Source: Streptomyces canus 299MFChir4.1
Lineage (GTDB): Bacteria > Actinomycetota > Actinomycetes > Streptomycetales > Streptomycetaceae
Direction of reading: 5' to 3'
DNA length: 41,626 nucleotides
Assembly: GCF_000383615.1 (NCBI RefSeq)
Contig: NZ_KB911632.1
Span: forward strand, 1 to 41,626
Notes under the pieces: generated by a model
The model's database searches: none
What the model was told of the DNA's origin: nothing
What the model saw: the letters and a program-made list of their open reading frames with translations, nothing else
Shown here: piece after piece, positions 8,435 through 17,900 of the stretch
How the letters are laid out: each line of letters starts with the position of its first letter
Numbering within the stretch: position 1 is the stretch's first letter
Made by a program: the position numbers and the translations under genes

Positions 8435-9237
8435 TCACTTGGCCTCCGCATAGCCCCACATTGCGGTTGCGGCGGCGATCTTCGTGATGCGGCTGGGGTC
8501 GAGGCTGACCCCGCGCAGTGCCTTGAAGGTCGTCTTGAGCAGGGAGTTGGCGCGCTCGCCGACACCATGGATGCCCCGGATGACCTTGTTGTAGGTCTGC
8601 TGGGTCTCGGTGAGCTCGCCTCCGGCGGGCTTCTTGACGGGGTGGCGGAAGCCGTCGCCGGCGTTCTCGTAGCCGAGGTCGGCCAGGTTCGGTATGTCGA
8701 GCTCGGCGACGATTCGGTTGAGGGCGTCGATCAGGCCGTGGTGACGGGCGCAGGTGCTGTCGTGTTCGCGGCCCGGTCGTACTGGCGAGACCCCGATGGG
8801 CCGGCCGTCCGGGGTGGAGGTGACCTGCACGTTTCCGCCATGGTGCTGGTGTTTTCCGGACCACCAGAGGTCTGTGCCGGCGGGGGCGGCGACGCGGTCG
8901 GTGCGGATGACGGTGCCGTCGAGGTTCAGATGGGTGAGCACGGCTGCCTTCGCACGCTCCAGCGCGGTCGTGAGGTCCGGTGCCCCGGCGGCCAGGACGG
9001 CCAGTCCCCTCGTAGAGGTAGCGGTAGGAGGTGGAGGCCGACAGGCCGTTGTCGCAGGCGAGCTGGGCCAGCCGGGTGCCGCCGAGGAACCAGCGCAGCA
9101 TGCACGGCCTGCTCGAAGCAGCGTCGTCCCTTGTGGGTCCTGGCCGCGATCCGGTGATCGCGCAGGAGGCCGGCCAGGTGCTCGGTGGTGGACCGCTTCA
9201 CATCGAGCACGGCGGTGTAGGTGACACTGGTCGCCAC
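8435..9237 (-). pseudogene. Frameshifted IS5-like DDE transposase
   Basis: Read across three frames, this is a nearly full-length transposase of about 265 residues. The N-terminus (VTYTAVLDVKRSTTEHLAG) is in one frame up to about 9104. A one-base shift at GTGCATGCTG leads to MLRWFLGGTRLAQLACDNG. A second shift in a run of four C (plus 9006-9009) leads to THLNLDGTVIRTDRV and the remaining DDE domain, ending at TGA 8435. The catalytic residues expected for DDE_Tnp_4/IS5 enzymes are visible: D in LDGT, D in DLGY and E in GERAN. Both shifts look like single-base insertions, so it is inactive unless they are sequencing errors. Terminal inverted repeats were not identified. Confidence 0.85.
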
Positions 9238-9610
9238 GTGAGGCCCCGCGGTCAGAAAATCTGTCGCAAGATCATTCCTATCAGGGGCCTTACACCTTCC
9301 CGGACTTGCGTATGCCACGGACCGCGAGACATGCCTCGCGCTCACTAGCGGTGGCCGACCGTTACTGGGAACAGCCCATAATGTAACCTCGGCCGACCGG
9401 CCCCTCCCGGCGTGGACAGGTCGCGTTCGTGAATGCAGACTACTGCCCACGCCCGCAGAATTGCGCTGCGGACCCGACTCGCCAGCCGGCATGGGACCAT
9501 CCGCGCAGGGGAGTTGACCGCAGACCACTGCCCCGACAAAACATTCACCTAACATTCATCGCCTCACGGGGCCATGAAAGTCCGGGCGGGCGAAACCGGA
9601 GGTTCTTTCC
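9238..9610 (+). other. Upstream region of eccC, no gene seen
   Basis: About 370 bp lie between the transposase pseudogene and eccC. No coding sequence is convincing. The left part is probably IS-flanking DNA and holds a distant inverted pair AGGCCCC/GGGGCCT. A possible -10 box CATAAT lies at 9377-9382 without a recognisable -35. The octamer GGCCGACC occurs twice around it, at about 9353 and 9391, and could be a regulator site. The eccC ribosome site GGAGG lies eight bases before the TTG start at 9611. Confidence 0.35.
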
Positions 9611-12600
9611 TTGAGTGTCGTGTTGTTCCGCCGGCCTGCTCGCAGACGTGGTCCACAGATGCCCGACGGGCAATTGACCCTCCAGGAGCCGCCCGTCCTT
9701 TCCGAGAGCGTCCCTGACACCTCGGCGGTGTGGACGTATCTGCCGGTGGCCCTGATGTCGGTGTCGGTGACCCTGCTGTTCCTGCGGCCCGGCGGTGGCA
9801 ACGGCGCCTTCACCTACCTGGCGCTGGGCACCCTGGTGGTTTCCGCCGTCGCCATGCTGCTGGGACAGTTGCTGCGCCGCAACAGCGAGCGCAAGCAGCG
9901 TCTGAAGGGCGAGCGCCGTGACTATCTGCGCTATCTGACCCAGATGCGCAAGCGGGTGCGGAGCACCATCACCGAGCAACAGCGGGCTCTCGCCTGGCGT
10001 CACCCCGAGCCCGCGTCGCTTCGGTCGCTGGCGCGCACCTCGCGACTGTGGGAACGCCGCCCCGGCGACGAGGACTTCGGCGAGGTCCGCATCGCGGTCG
10101 GCGAACAGCAACTCGCACTCACCCTGACTCCCGTCTCCACCCGGCCCGTCGAGGACCTCGAACCACTCTGTGCGCACGCCCTGCGCCGCTTCGTCCGCGC
10201 CTACTCCACCATTCCCGAGCAGCCGCTCGGTCTGTATCTGCGGTCCTCGGCCCGGATCCAGCTGCGGCCCGAAGAGTCGCCCGGCGAGCAGGACGGTGAG
10301 TCGGCGGACAGCGACGACGGCATCAGCGCGGTACGCGCACTGACCCGCGCCCTGCTCGCTCAACTCGCCGTGTTCCACGCCCCGGAGGAGCTGTGGATCG
10401 TGCTGTGCGTCAGTGACGAGCGGCGGCCCGACTGGGAGTGGGTGAAGTGGCTGCCGCACGCGCTGCACCCGCACGAGGAGGACGGTGCCGGGCAGGTCCG
10501 CCGGATCGCCGGAGACCTCACCGAACTGGACGATCTGCTCGGTGCCGAGTTCGCCGAACGCCCCGGCTTCGATCCGGACGCCCGCCCCGGCCGTGAAGAG
10601 CCGTACACAGTCGTGGTCCTGGACGGTGTCACGGTTCCCGAGGGGCACCGCTGGGAAGGGCACGGCTACCGCAACGCCGTGATTCTCGACGTCGGCGAGG
10701 GGCTGCGCTGGCGGCCCGGCCGCAACACGCTCCGGCTGACCGTCGGCCCCGAGCAGGTGAGCCTGGTGCGTACGGACCGCAGCCGCAAGGAACGCTCCGT
10801 GCCGCTCGGCCGGCCCGACCGGCTCGGTGTGCTCGGCGCGGAGGCCCTGGCCCGGCTCGTGGCTCCGCGCCGCATCAGCCTGGGCACCGACATCTCACAG
10901 CCGATGGATTCCGACGTCGAGCTGACCACGCTCCTGGGCATCGCCGACCTGCACCGTCACGAACCACGCGTACTCTTCGAGAAGCACACCGGTTCGGCCC
11001 GGCTGCGGGTGCCGATAGCGGTCGGCGTCGACGGCCGTCCCGTCGAGCTCGACATCAAGGAGTCCGCCCAGGGCGGTATGGGCCCGCACGGCATGCTCAT
11101 CGGCGCCACCGGCTCCGGCAAGAGCGAACTGCTGCGCACGCTCGTTCTCGGGCTGGCCCTGACCAACTCATCCGAGACCCTCAACTTCGTCCTGGTCGAC
11201 TTCAAGGGCGGCGCCACCTTCCTCGGCCTGGAGGAACTGCCGCACACCTCCGCCGTCATCACCAACCTCGCCGACGAGGTCGCCCTGGTGGAACGCATGC
11301 AGGACGCCCTGCACGGCGAACTCATCCGCCGCCAGGAACTGCTGCGCTCCGCGGGCAACTTCACCTCCGCCCTGGAGTACGAGCGGGCCCGAGCCGCCGG
11401 GACGAACCTCGCCCCCCTGCCCAGCCTGTTCGTCGTCGTCGACGAGTTCAGTGAACTCCTCTCCACACACCGGGAGTTCATGGACCTGTTCGTGATGATC
11501 GGCCGCCTCGGCCGCTCCCTGGGCGTGCATCTGCTGCTCGCCTCGCAGCGCCTGGACGAGGGCCGCATGCACCAGTTGGAAAGCCATCTGTCGTACCGCA
11601 TCGGCCTGCGTACCTTCTCCGCCATGGAGAGCCGCGGCGTCCTCGGTGTACCGGACGCCTACGAACTGCCGGCCCAGCCCGGCAGCGGCTATCTGAAGTC
11701 GGGCGTCGAGGCCCTGACCCGGTTCCGCGCCGCCTACTCCTCCGGCGGCTACCGGCGGCGCACCGGCGCAGTCGTACAGGCGCGGGTGGCCAGCCAGGTG
11801 GTGCCGTGGACCAGCAGCTGGGTCGTGCCTCGTACGCTGGAGCCCGCCGCCGAACCCGAGCCGGAGACCGAGAAGACCGGCGACGAGCAGACCCTGCTGG
11901 ACGTGGCCCTCGACCGGCTGCGCGACTCCGGCCCCGCCGCCCACCAGGTGTGGCTGCCGCCCCTGACCGAGCCCTCGCCGCTGGACACGCTGCTGCCCGG
12001 CATAGCCCCGGACCCCGAGCGGGGCCTGACCGCCGCCGGCTGGCCCGGAACGGGGAAACTGCGCGTCCCGGTCGGCCTGGTCGACAAACCGTTCGAGCAG
12101 CGGCGAGACCCGTTGATCGTGGACCTCTCCGGCGCGGAAGGCCATGTCGCCATCGCGGGTGGTTCGCAGAGCGGCAAATCCAACCTCGCCCGCACCCTGA
12201 TCGCAGCCCTCGCGCTCACGCACACGCCCGCCGAGGTCCAGTTCTACTGCCTCGACTTCGGTGGCGGCGGCCTCTCCCAGTTCGCCGGGCTCCCCCACGT
12301 CGGCGGTGTCGCCGCGCGTCTCAACCCCGACCGGGTGCACCGGACCGTCGCCGAGGTGATGTCGCTGCTCGCCCAGCGCGAGCAGTTCTTCGTGGACCAC
12401 ACCCTGGACTCGATGCAGTCCTACCGGCGGCGCCGGGCCGCCGGGGAGTTCCCCGAAGAGCCCTTCGGTGATGTCTTCATGGTCGTCGACGGATGGTCCA
12501 CGGTCCGCCAGGACTACGAGGACCTCATCCCGAAGTTCAACGAACTCGCCGCCCGCGGACTCAACTACGGCATCCATCTGCTCATCACCACGAACCGCTG

Positions 12601-13642
12601 GGTGGAGTTGTCCGCACAGGTCCGTGATCAGTCCGCCACCCGCCTGGAGTTGCGGATGGGTGACCCGATGGACTCCGAGATCGACACCCGCAAGGCGCGC
12701 TCGGTGCCGCGCAGCGGCGGACGCGGCATCACCGCCGACAGCAAGATGCACTTCCTCGCCGGCCTGCCCCGGCTGGACGGCAGTGGTTCCCTCGAAGACC
12801 TCGGCGACGGTGTCAGCCATCTGGTCGCCGAGATCTCCCGGCACTGGCCCGGCCCCTCGGCCCCGAAGGTGCGGATGCTGCCGCACCGGCTCCCGGCGGC
12901 CGAACTGCCCGCGCCCGAGCCCACCGAGGGCGGCGGTATGCGCCTGCCGCTCGGCATCGACCAGGACGCACTGGAGCCGGTCTGGCACGACTTCAGCCGT
13001 ACCCCGCACCTGATCGTGGTCGGTGACACCGAGAGCGGCAAGACCAACATGCTGCGCCACGTCGCCAAGGGGATCACCACCCGGTACGCCCCGAACGAGG
13101 CGAAGATCATCGTGGTGGACTACCGGCGCACCCTGGTGGAGTCCATCCCCGAGGAGTACCGCATCGGGCATGTGATCTCCCTGGACAACCTCCAGGAGAC
13201 CGTCGACGGTGCTGCTCGCGCGATGAAGACCCGTGTTCCCGGCGCGGACATCTCGCCGTCACGGATGCGCTCGTGCGACTGGTGGACCGGTCCGCGCCTG
13301 TTCATCCTGGTCGACGACTACGACATGGTCTCCGGGAACTCTTTCCAGAACCCCTTCGAGGCGCTCTTCGAGTTCCTGACCCTCGGCTTCGAGACGGGCA
13401 TGCACCTGATCGTCGCGCGCAGCGCCATGGGGGCGGGCCGCGGCATGAGTGACGGGCTCATCCGCCGCCTCGACGAGGCCAACAACCCCGCCGTGCTGCT
13501 GTCCTGCCCGCCCACCGAGGGCCGTCTCTTCGACGCGAAGCCCCTCACCCTGCCTCCCGGCCGGGCTCTGCACATCGCCCGGCGCAAGGCCAGGCTGATG
13601 CAGACGGCGCTGGCGGAGGAGCACCCGGGCCGTCAGGACTGA
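9611..13642 (+). CDS. eccC: Type VII secretion ATPase EccC (fused EccCa-EccCb)
   Basis: The protein has 1343 residues from TTG 9611, which carries GGAGG eight bases upstream. The first residues (SVVLFRRPARRRGPQ) match the usual EccC opening (RPAR), which supports this start over the ATG at 9659. Two membrane helices lie at about 40-85. Three FtsK/SpoIIIE-type ATPase domains follow, with Walker A motifs GATGSGKS (498-505), GGSQSGKS (850-857) and GDTESGKT (1138-1145). Their Walker B segments are LFVVVDEFSELL, FMVVDGWSTV and LFILVDDYDMV. Only the first has the catalytic Asp-Glu pair, which agrees with the known picture that ATPase 1 hydrolyses ATP while domains 2 and 3 mainly bind nucleotide and substrate. 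EccC powers export and recognises Esx substrates. It is the only major gene here on the plus strand and is separated from eccB and eccD by IS debris. Confidence 0.97.
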   Translation: MSVVLFRRPARRRGPQMPDGQLTLQEPPVLSESVPDTSAVWTYLPVALMSVSVTLLFLRPGGGNGAFTYLALGTLVVSAVAMLLGQLLRRNSERKQRLKGERRDYLRYLTQMRKRVRSTITEQQRALAWRHPEPASLRSLARTSRLWERRPGDEDFGEVRIAVGEQQLALTLTPVSTRPVEDLEPLCAHALRRFVRAYSTIPEQPLGLYLRSSARIQLRPEESPGEQDGESADSDDGISAVRALTRALLAQLAVFHAPEELWIVLCVSDERRPDWEWVKWLPHALHPHEEDGAGQVRRIAGDLTELDDLLGAEFAERPGFDPDARPGREEPYTVVVLDGVTVPEGHRWEGHGYRNAVILDVGEGLRWRPGRNTLRLTVGPEQVSLVRTDRSRKERSVPLGRPDRLGVLGAEALARLVAPRRISLGTDISQPMDSDVELTTLLGIADLHRHEPRVLFEKHTGSARLRVPIAVGVDGRPVELDIKESAQGGMGPHGMLIGATGSGKSELLRTLVLGLALTNSSETLNFVLVDFKGGATFLGLEELPHTSAVITNLADEVALVERMQDALHGELIRRQELLRSAGNFTSALEYERARAAGTNLAPLPSLFVVVDEFSELLSTHREFMDLFVMIGRLGRSLGVHLLLASQRLDEGRMHQLESHLSYRIGLRTFSAMESRGVLGVPDAYELPAQPGSGYLKSGVEALTRFRAAYSSGGYRRRTGAVVQARVASQVVPWTSSWVVPRTLEPAAEPEPETEKTGDEQTLLDVALDRLRDSGPAAHQVWLPPLTEPSPLDTLLPGIAPDPERGLTAAGWPGTGKLRVPVGLVDKPFEQRRDPLIVDLSGAEGHVAIAGGSQSGKSNLARTLIAALALTHTPAEVQFYCLDFGGGGLSQFAGLPHVGGVAARLNPDRVHRTVAEVMSLLAQREQFFVDHTLDSMQSYRRRRAAGEFPEEPFGDVFMVVDGWSTVRQDYEDLIPKFNELAARGLNYGIHLLITTNRWVELSAQVRDQSATRLELRMGDPMDSEIDTRKARSVPRSGGRGITADSKMHFLAGLPRLDGSGSLEDLGDGVSHLVAEISRHWPGPSAPKVRMLPHRLPAAELPAPEPTEGGGMRLPLGIDQDALEPVWHDFSRTPHLIVVGDTESGKTNMLRHVAKGITTRYAPNEAKIIVVDYRRTLVESIPEEYRIGHVISLDNLQETVDGAARAMKTRVPGADISPSRMRSCDWWTGPRLFILVDDYDMVSGNSFQNPFEALFEFLTLGFETGMHLIVARSAMGAGRGMSDGLIRRLDEANNPAVLLSCPPTEGRLFDAKPLTLPPGRALHIARRKARLMQTALAEEHPGRQD

Positions 13643-13678
13643 CGAGCGGGAAGCGGGAGAGCTGGGCCCGTACATGAG

Positions 13679-13710
13679 GACGGGGGCCACCTGGGAAGGT
13701 GGCCCCCGTC
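13679..13710. terminator. Bidirectional hairpin between eccC and the mycosin-like gene
   Basis: A perfect 14-bp stem (GACGGGGGCCACCT and its complement) with a four-base loop lies 37 bp after the eccC stop and 23 bp after the stop of the convergent mycosin-like gene. It has no T-tract, which is normal for streptomycete terminators. Its position between convergent genes suggests it ends both transcripts. Confidence 0.85.
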
Positions 13711-13732
13711 GCCGTCTCCGCCGGCGGTGCGC

Positions 13733-14980
13733 CTATGACGCGGCCGGATCGTCCTTCACGTTCGTCCCCGCCGCCGGGCGCCATTGCCGCGCGCGTGCCC
13801 GGCGCAGGGCGAACGCGCCCCACCCCATGACCAGAACGATGACGGAGCCGACAGCGAGGGCGAGGGTGGCGCGGTCCAGGGTCCGGTCGGCGGCGGACGT
13901 GTCGCGGACGGTCACGGGCTCCGCGGCGGGCTCCGCCCCCTCGGACGTACCCGGGTCGCCGAGCACCGTGGTGACGGCTGCGTACGGGTCGAGCTGGGGG
14001 ATGTCGGCGGGATAGGCGGTCGCGGTCAGACGGTGCACGACTGCCTCGGCGGACTCATCAGGGTAGGCGGCACGGACCACCGCTGCTGCTCCGGCGGCGT
14101 AGGCGGTGGCCACCGCGGCGCCCGCACCGAGGTAGTGGCCGGTCCCGCGCGGCCCCCCCGAGACCACGCCCACGCCGGGGGCTACCAGGTCCACGTCGGC
14201 CGCGGGCAGCGAGCCGTCCGGGCGGGCACCGCTGGGGAGCATGTCAGCGACCGCGAGGACCCCTGGTTCGCCGGCGGGCCAGTAGGTGCGGACCGGAGTC
14301 TCGTCCGTGCCCAGCCGTGCCGGTTCGGGGGCGGCCGCCGCGACGACAACGGCGCCCGCCGCACGGGCCTCGGCGACGGCGCGCGTCAGGTCTGGGTCAC
14401 GGTCCGGCAGGGCGACCGTGACCGCGATGACGTCGGCCCGCGCCTGGGAGGCCTCGCGCAGGGCCGCCGCGACCTGCGCGGCACTGCCCCGGCCGAGCTG
14501 GTCGGTGCCGCGCAGGCCCAGGATCTTCGCGCCCGGAGCGACGCCGGCCAGTTTGGGGCTGTCGCCTCCGTTCCCGGCGATCAGACCGGCCAGGAAGGTG
14601 CCGTATCCGACGCAGTCCTCGCCTGCCGACCCGGAGACGGTGACCCTGCCGTCGAGCCCAGAGGCCTGAGGTGCCACCCCTGTGCCGATCAGGGCGACGG
14701 TGACACCCCCGCCCGTGGTGTGCTGGTGCAGGCGGTCCAGGTCGAGGCGCTGGCGCGACCAGTCCTGTGTGCGCGCCTTCTCCTTCGAGGCGGGAGTGCA
14801 CTGTGCCTGCTGGGCGTCCGGGTCCAGCGAGGCCGGCATGGGGGGCAGTTCCTGTCCGCCGGTCGCCGCCGGCGGGTCCGCACGGGGTGCCGCGTGGGCG
14901 GTGACGGCCAGGGGCAGCAGCAGGCCGGCGGCGAGGGCGGTGCCGCACAGCAGACGGGCGCCCCTGGTGGGCGGTTTCAT
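13733..14980 (-). CDS. Mycosin-like (MycP) protein lacking the catalytic triad
   Basis: The protein has 415 residues. It has a signal peptide (about 1-31, ending AHAA), a subtilisin-like domain (about 85-345) and a C-terminal membrane helix (LALAVGSVIVLVMGWGAFAL) with a short basic tail, the standard mycosin layout. Every catalytic position of the S8 family is changed. Asp of the D-T-G motif is Gly99 (ALIGTGV), His of HGT is Tyr126 (VGYGTF), and Ser of GTS-x-A is Ala289 (GAAVATA). The oxyanion Asn is also missing (VVAAAAPEP, about 217). The codons are clean (GGC, TAC, GCG) and the frame is intact, so this is a pseudoenzyme and not a decayed gene. The start overlaps the stop of the EccA-like gene by four bases (ATGA). 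Mycosins are known to be needed for ESX complex integrity as well as for proteolysis, so a structural role is likely. Confidence 0.93.
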   Translation of the reverse strand: MKPPTRGARLLCGTALAAGLLLPLAVTAHAAPRADPPAATGGQELPPMPASLDPDAQQAQCTPASKEKARTQDWSRQRLDLDRLHQHTTGGGVTVALIGTGVAPQASGLDGRVTVSGSAGEDCVGYGTFLAGLIAGNGGDSPKLAGVAPGAKILGLRGTDQLGRGSAAQVAAALREASQARADVIAVTVALPDRDPDLTRAVAEARAAGAVVVAAAAPEPARLGTDETPVRTYWPAGEPGVLAVADMLPSGARPDGSLPAADVDLVAPGVGVVSGGPRGTGHYLGAGAAVATAYAAGAAAVVRAAYPDESAEAVVHRLTATAYPADIPQLDPYAAVTTVLGDPGTSEGAEPAAEPVTVRDTSAADRTLDRATLALAVGSVIVLVMGWGAFALRRARARQWRPAAGTNVKDDPAAS

Positions 14981-17900
14981 CGGCCGACCGCCTTCGGCGT
15001 GGCGGTGACGATGTCCTCCGGGCGCAGGATACGCAGGTCGTCCAGGGTGGGCGCGGCCACGGAGCTGAGCCGCCCCGCCTGCCGGGTGACCATGGTTTCG
15101 ACCACCTGGCGGGCCAGGCGGGCGTTGCCGAAGGAGCGGTCCCGGGGCTGGGCGTCGAAGTACTCCTTGAGCAGCGGGCCGGTGCCGGGACCGCACTCGT
15201 ACCCCATCGACGCGGCATGGGAGCGCACGATGGTGACCAGTTCCTCCGAGGAGTAGTCGGAGAAGGTGATCCGGCGCGGGAAACGTGAGGACAGGCCCGG
15301 GTTGGAGGCGAGGAAGTGTTCCATCTCCTCGGTGTAGCCGGCGACGATGACGACCACCTCGTCCCGGTGGTCCTCCATCAGCTTCAGCAGGGTGTCGACC
15401 GCCTCCTGGCCGAAGTCGGCGCCGCCGCCGCGGGGGGTGAGGGTGTATGCCTCGTCGATGAACAGGACGCCGCCGCGGGCCCGCTCGAAGACCTCGCGGG
15501 TGAGTTGCGCGGTGTGGCCGATGTAGCGGCCGACCAGGTCGGAGCGGGCCGCCTCGACCAACTGGCCCCGTTCGAGGATGCCGAGCTGGGTCAGGACGCT
15601 GCCGTACAGGCGGGCTACGGTGGTCTTGCCGGTGCCCGGCGGGCCGGTGAACACCAGGTGATTGCTGATGGAGGGCACCGGCAGCCCGGCGGCGGCCCGA
15701 TGACGGGCGGTGGTGATGAGGTTGACCAGGTCCGCGACGTCGCGCTTGACGTCCGCGAGGCCGACCATGTCACCCAGGCGGGTCAGCGGGTCGTCCTCGG
15801 TGGTGGTCCCGGCGACGGCCTTCTCGGCGGCGGCCGGGGACACGTCCTCCGGCAGCAGCAGCCGCAGGTCGCTCTCACCGACCTGTTCCAAGGAGGCGAG
15901 CCGTACCGCCTGCCGGTCCACCATCTCCTCGAACACCCCGCGTGCGGCGCGGCCGTTGCCGAAGCCGGCGTCCCTGGGCATCGCCTCGAAGTGTGCGGCC
16001 AGGGCCTCAGCCGTGCCCTCGCCGAGCTCGTACTGGTGCTGGGCGCACATGCTCTCCATGATCGCGACCAGATCGGTCACCGAGTAGTTCTCGAACTCGA
16101 TGGTCCGCGAGAAGCGCGACGCCAGGCCGGGGTTGGACCCGAGGAAGGAGTCCATTTCACGGGAGTAGCCCGCCGCGACCACCACCACGTCGTCGCGGTG
16201 GTCCTCCATCAGCTTCAGCAGGGTGTCCACGGCCTCACGGCCGAAGTCGGCGCCACCGTTGCCGCTGTCGGCGGTCAGGGTGTACGCCTCGTCGATGAAC
16301 AGCACCCCGCCGAGGGCGCGTTGGAAGGTCTCGGTGGTCTTGATGGCGGTGCCGCCGACGATCTGCGCGACCAGGTCGGCGCGCGAGACCTCCACGAGGT
16401 GTCCGCTGGGAAGCGCGCCGAGTTCGGCCAGGATCGCCCCGTACAGGCGGGCCACGGTGGTCTTTCCGGTGCCCGGCGGGCCGGCGAAGATCAGGTGGCG
16501 GCTCATCGGCGGTGCCGTCATGCCGAGTTGTTCGCGGCGCTGGGCGAGCTGGGTGAGATTGACCAGCGTCCGCACCTGCTGCTTGACGTTCTCCAGACCG
16601 ATCAGCGCGTTGAGCGCGCCCAGCGGGCCGTCCTCGCGGTCCGGCGGGGGCGCGTCGGCGGCGCCGGAGCCGGCCGGGTCGGTGTGCTCGGCGGTGCCGG
16701 CCCCCCAGGCGTCGCGCTTGCCGTTGGCGGCGCTGGTCAGGCCGTCCACGGCGAGCCGTTCGCCGGGCACGGTCTGCACCAGGCCGCCGCCCGCGTTCTC
16801 CCGGGCGGCGCAGTTCACCAGGGAGACCGGCTCGACGGTCTCCACCCGGAAACCGTCCTGGGCTCCGCCGGTCACCTCGCATCCGCTCAGTGAGGCGAGC
16901 GCGCCTTCCTTCAGGAGGACGCCGTGGCCCTGGGGGGCGTGGACAGCGATGCGGTTGGCGGTCAGCTCTCCGCCCGCCTCAACGACGACGCCCTCCTGCC
17001 CGGACACCTCGACACGGAAGTCCCTGAGGGTGACGTTGCCGCCGTCCGCCACGACCAGACCCTGGGCGACGGCGTCGGACACCCCGCCGCCGGCCAGGTA
17101 GAGAGAGCTGCCGGACGCCACGCGCACGCCCACCCCATTGGGTCTGATGATCTCGCAGTCCTCGACCCGGCCGCGGGCGTCCTTGACCGCCGAGATGCCG
17201 TCACCGGAGGGCTCCACGAGCCGCGCCCGGCGGAGCAGCGGGTTGGCGCCGTCACGCACCACGATGGCGGGCGAACCGCCGATCACCTCCAAACGGTCGA
17301 GTTCCGCCGCCGAGTTCTCCTCCAGGAGCAGCGCGCTCTGTTCGCAGTCGCGGACCGTCAGCCCGGTGAACGCGGGAGAGGCGGCCCCCGCCACACGTAC
17401 CGCGATGCCCTGGGCGCCGGTGACCCAGCAGTCCTCGAACGTCCCGCGCGCCCGGTCGGTGACCAGGACGGCGTTGCCACGGATACGCGAGACCCGGCAG
17501 CGGCGCAGGACCGGGTCGGCGCCCTGGGAGAGCGTGATGCCGTTGATAGAGGCCCCGGTGACACGGACGTCCTCCAGGGTCGTACGGCCCGTGCTGCTCA
17601 CGTGGACGCCCGTGCTGGTGTCGTGCACCACGGTGCGGACGACGGTGACAGCGGAGTTCTGCTCCAGGGCGATGGACGGCTTGTCGGTGGAGGAGATGTC
17701 GCAGTCCTCCACCGAACCGCGGGATTCGCCGTTGGCGAGCAGGCCGTTGCCGCGGGCATCGCGCACCGTGCAGCCACGGATACGCGCCTCGCCCTGTTCG
17801 GCCAGTACCAGACCGCTCGTGCCCAGGTGTTCGAAGGTGCACGACTCCACGGTGGTGGGCGACGCCGAGGTGACGACGACGCCCGCCCCCTGCGGGTTGC

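Noticed and set aside
9545..13171. Long open frames on the minus strand opposite eccC (for example 9545-10663 and 11168-13171)
   Set aside because: They mirror the codon bias of eccC on the other strand, have no recognisable domains, and eccC motifs are unambiguous.
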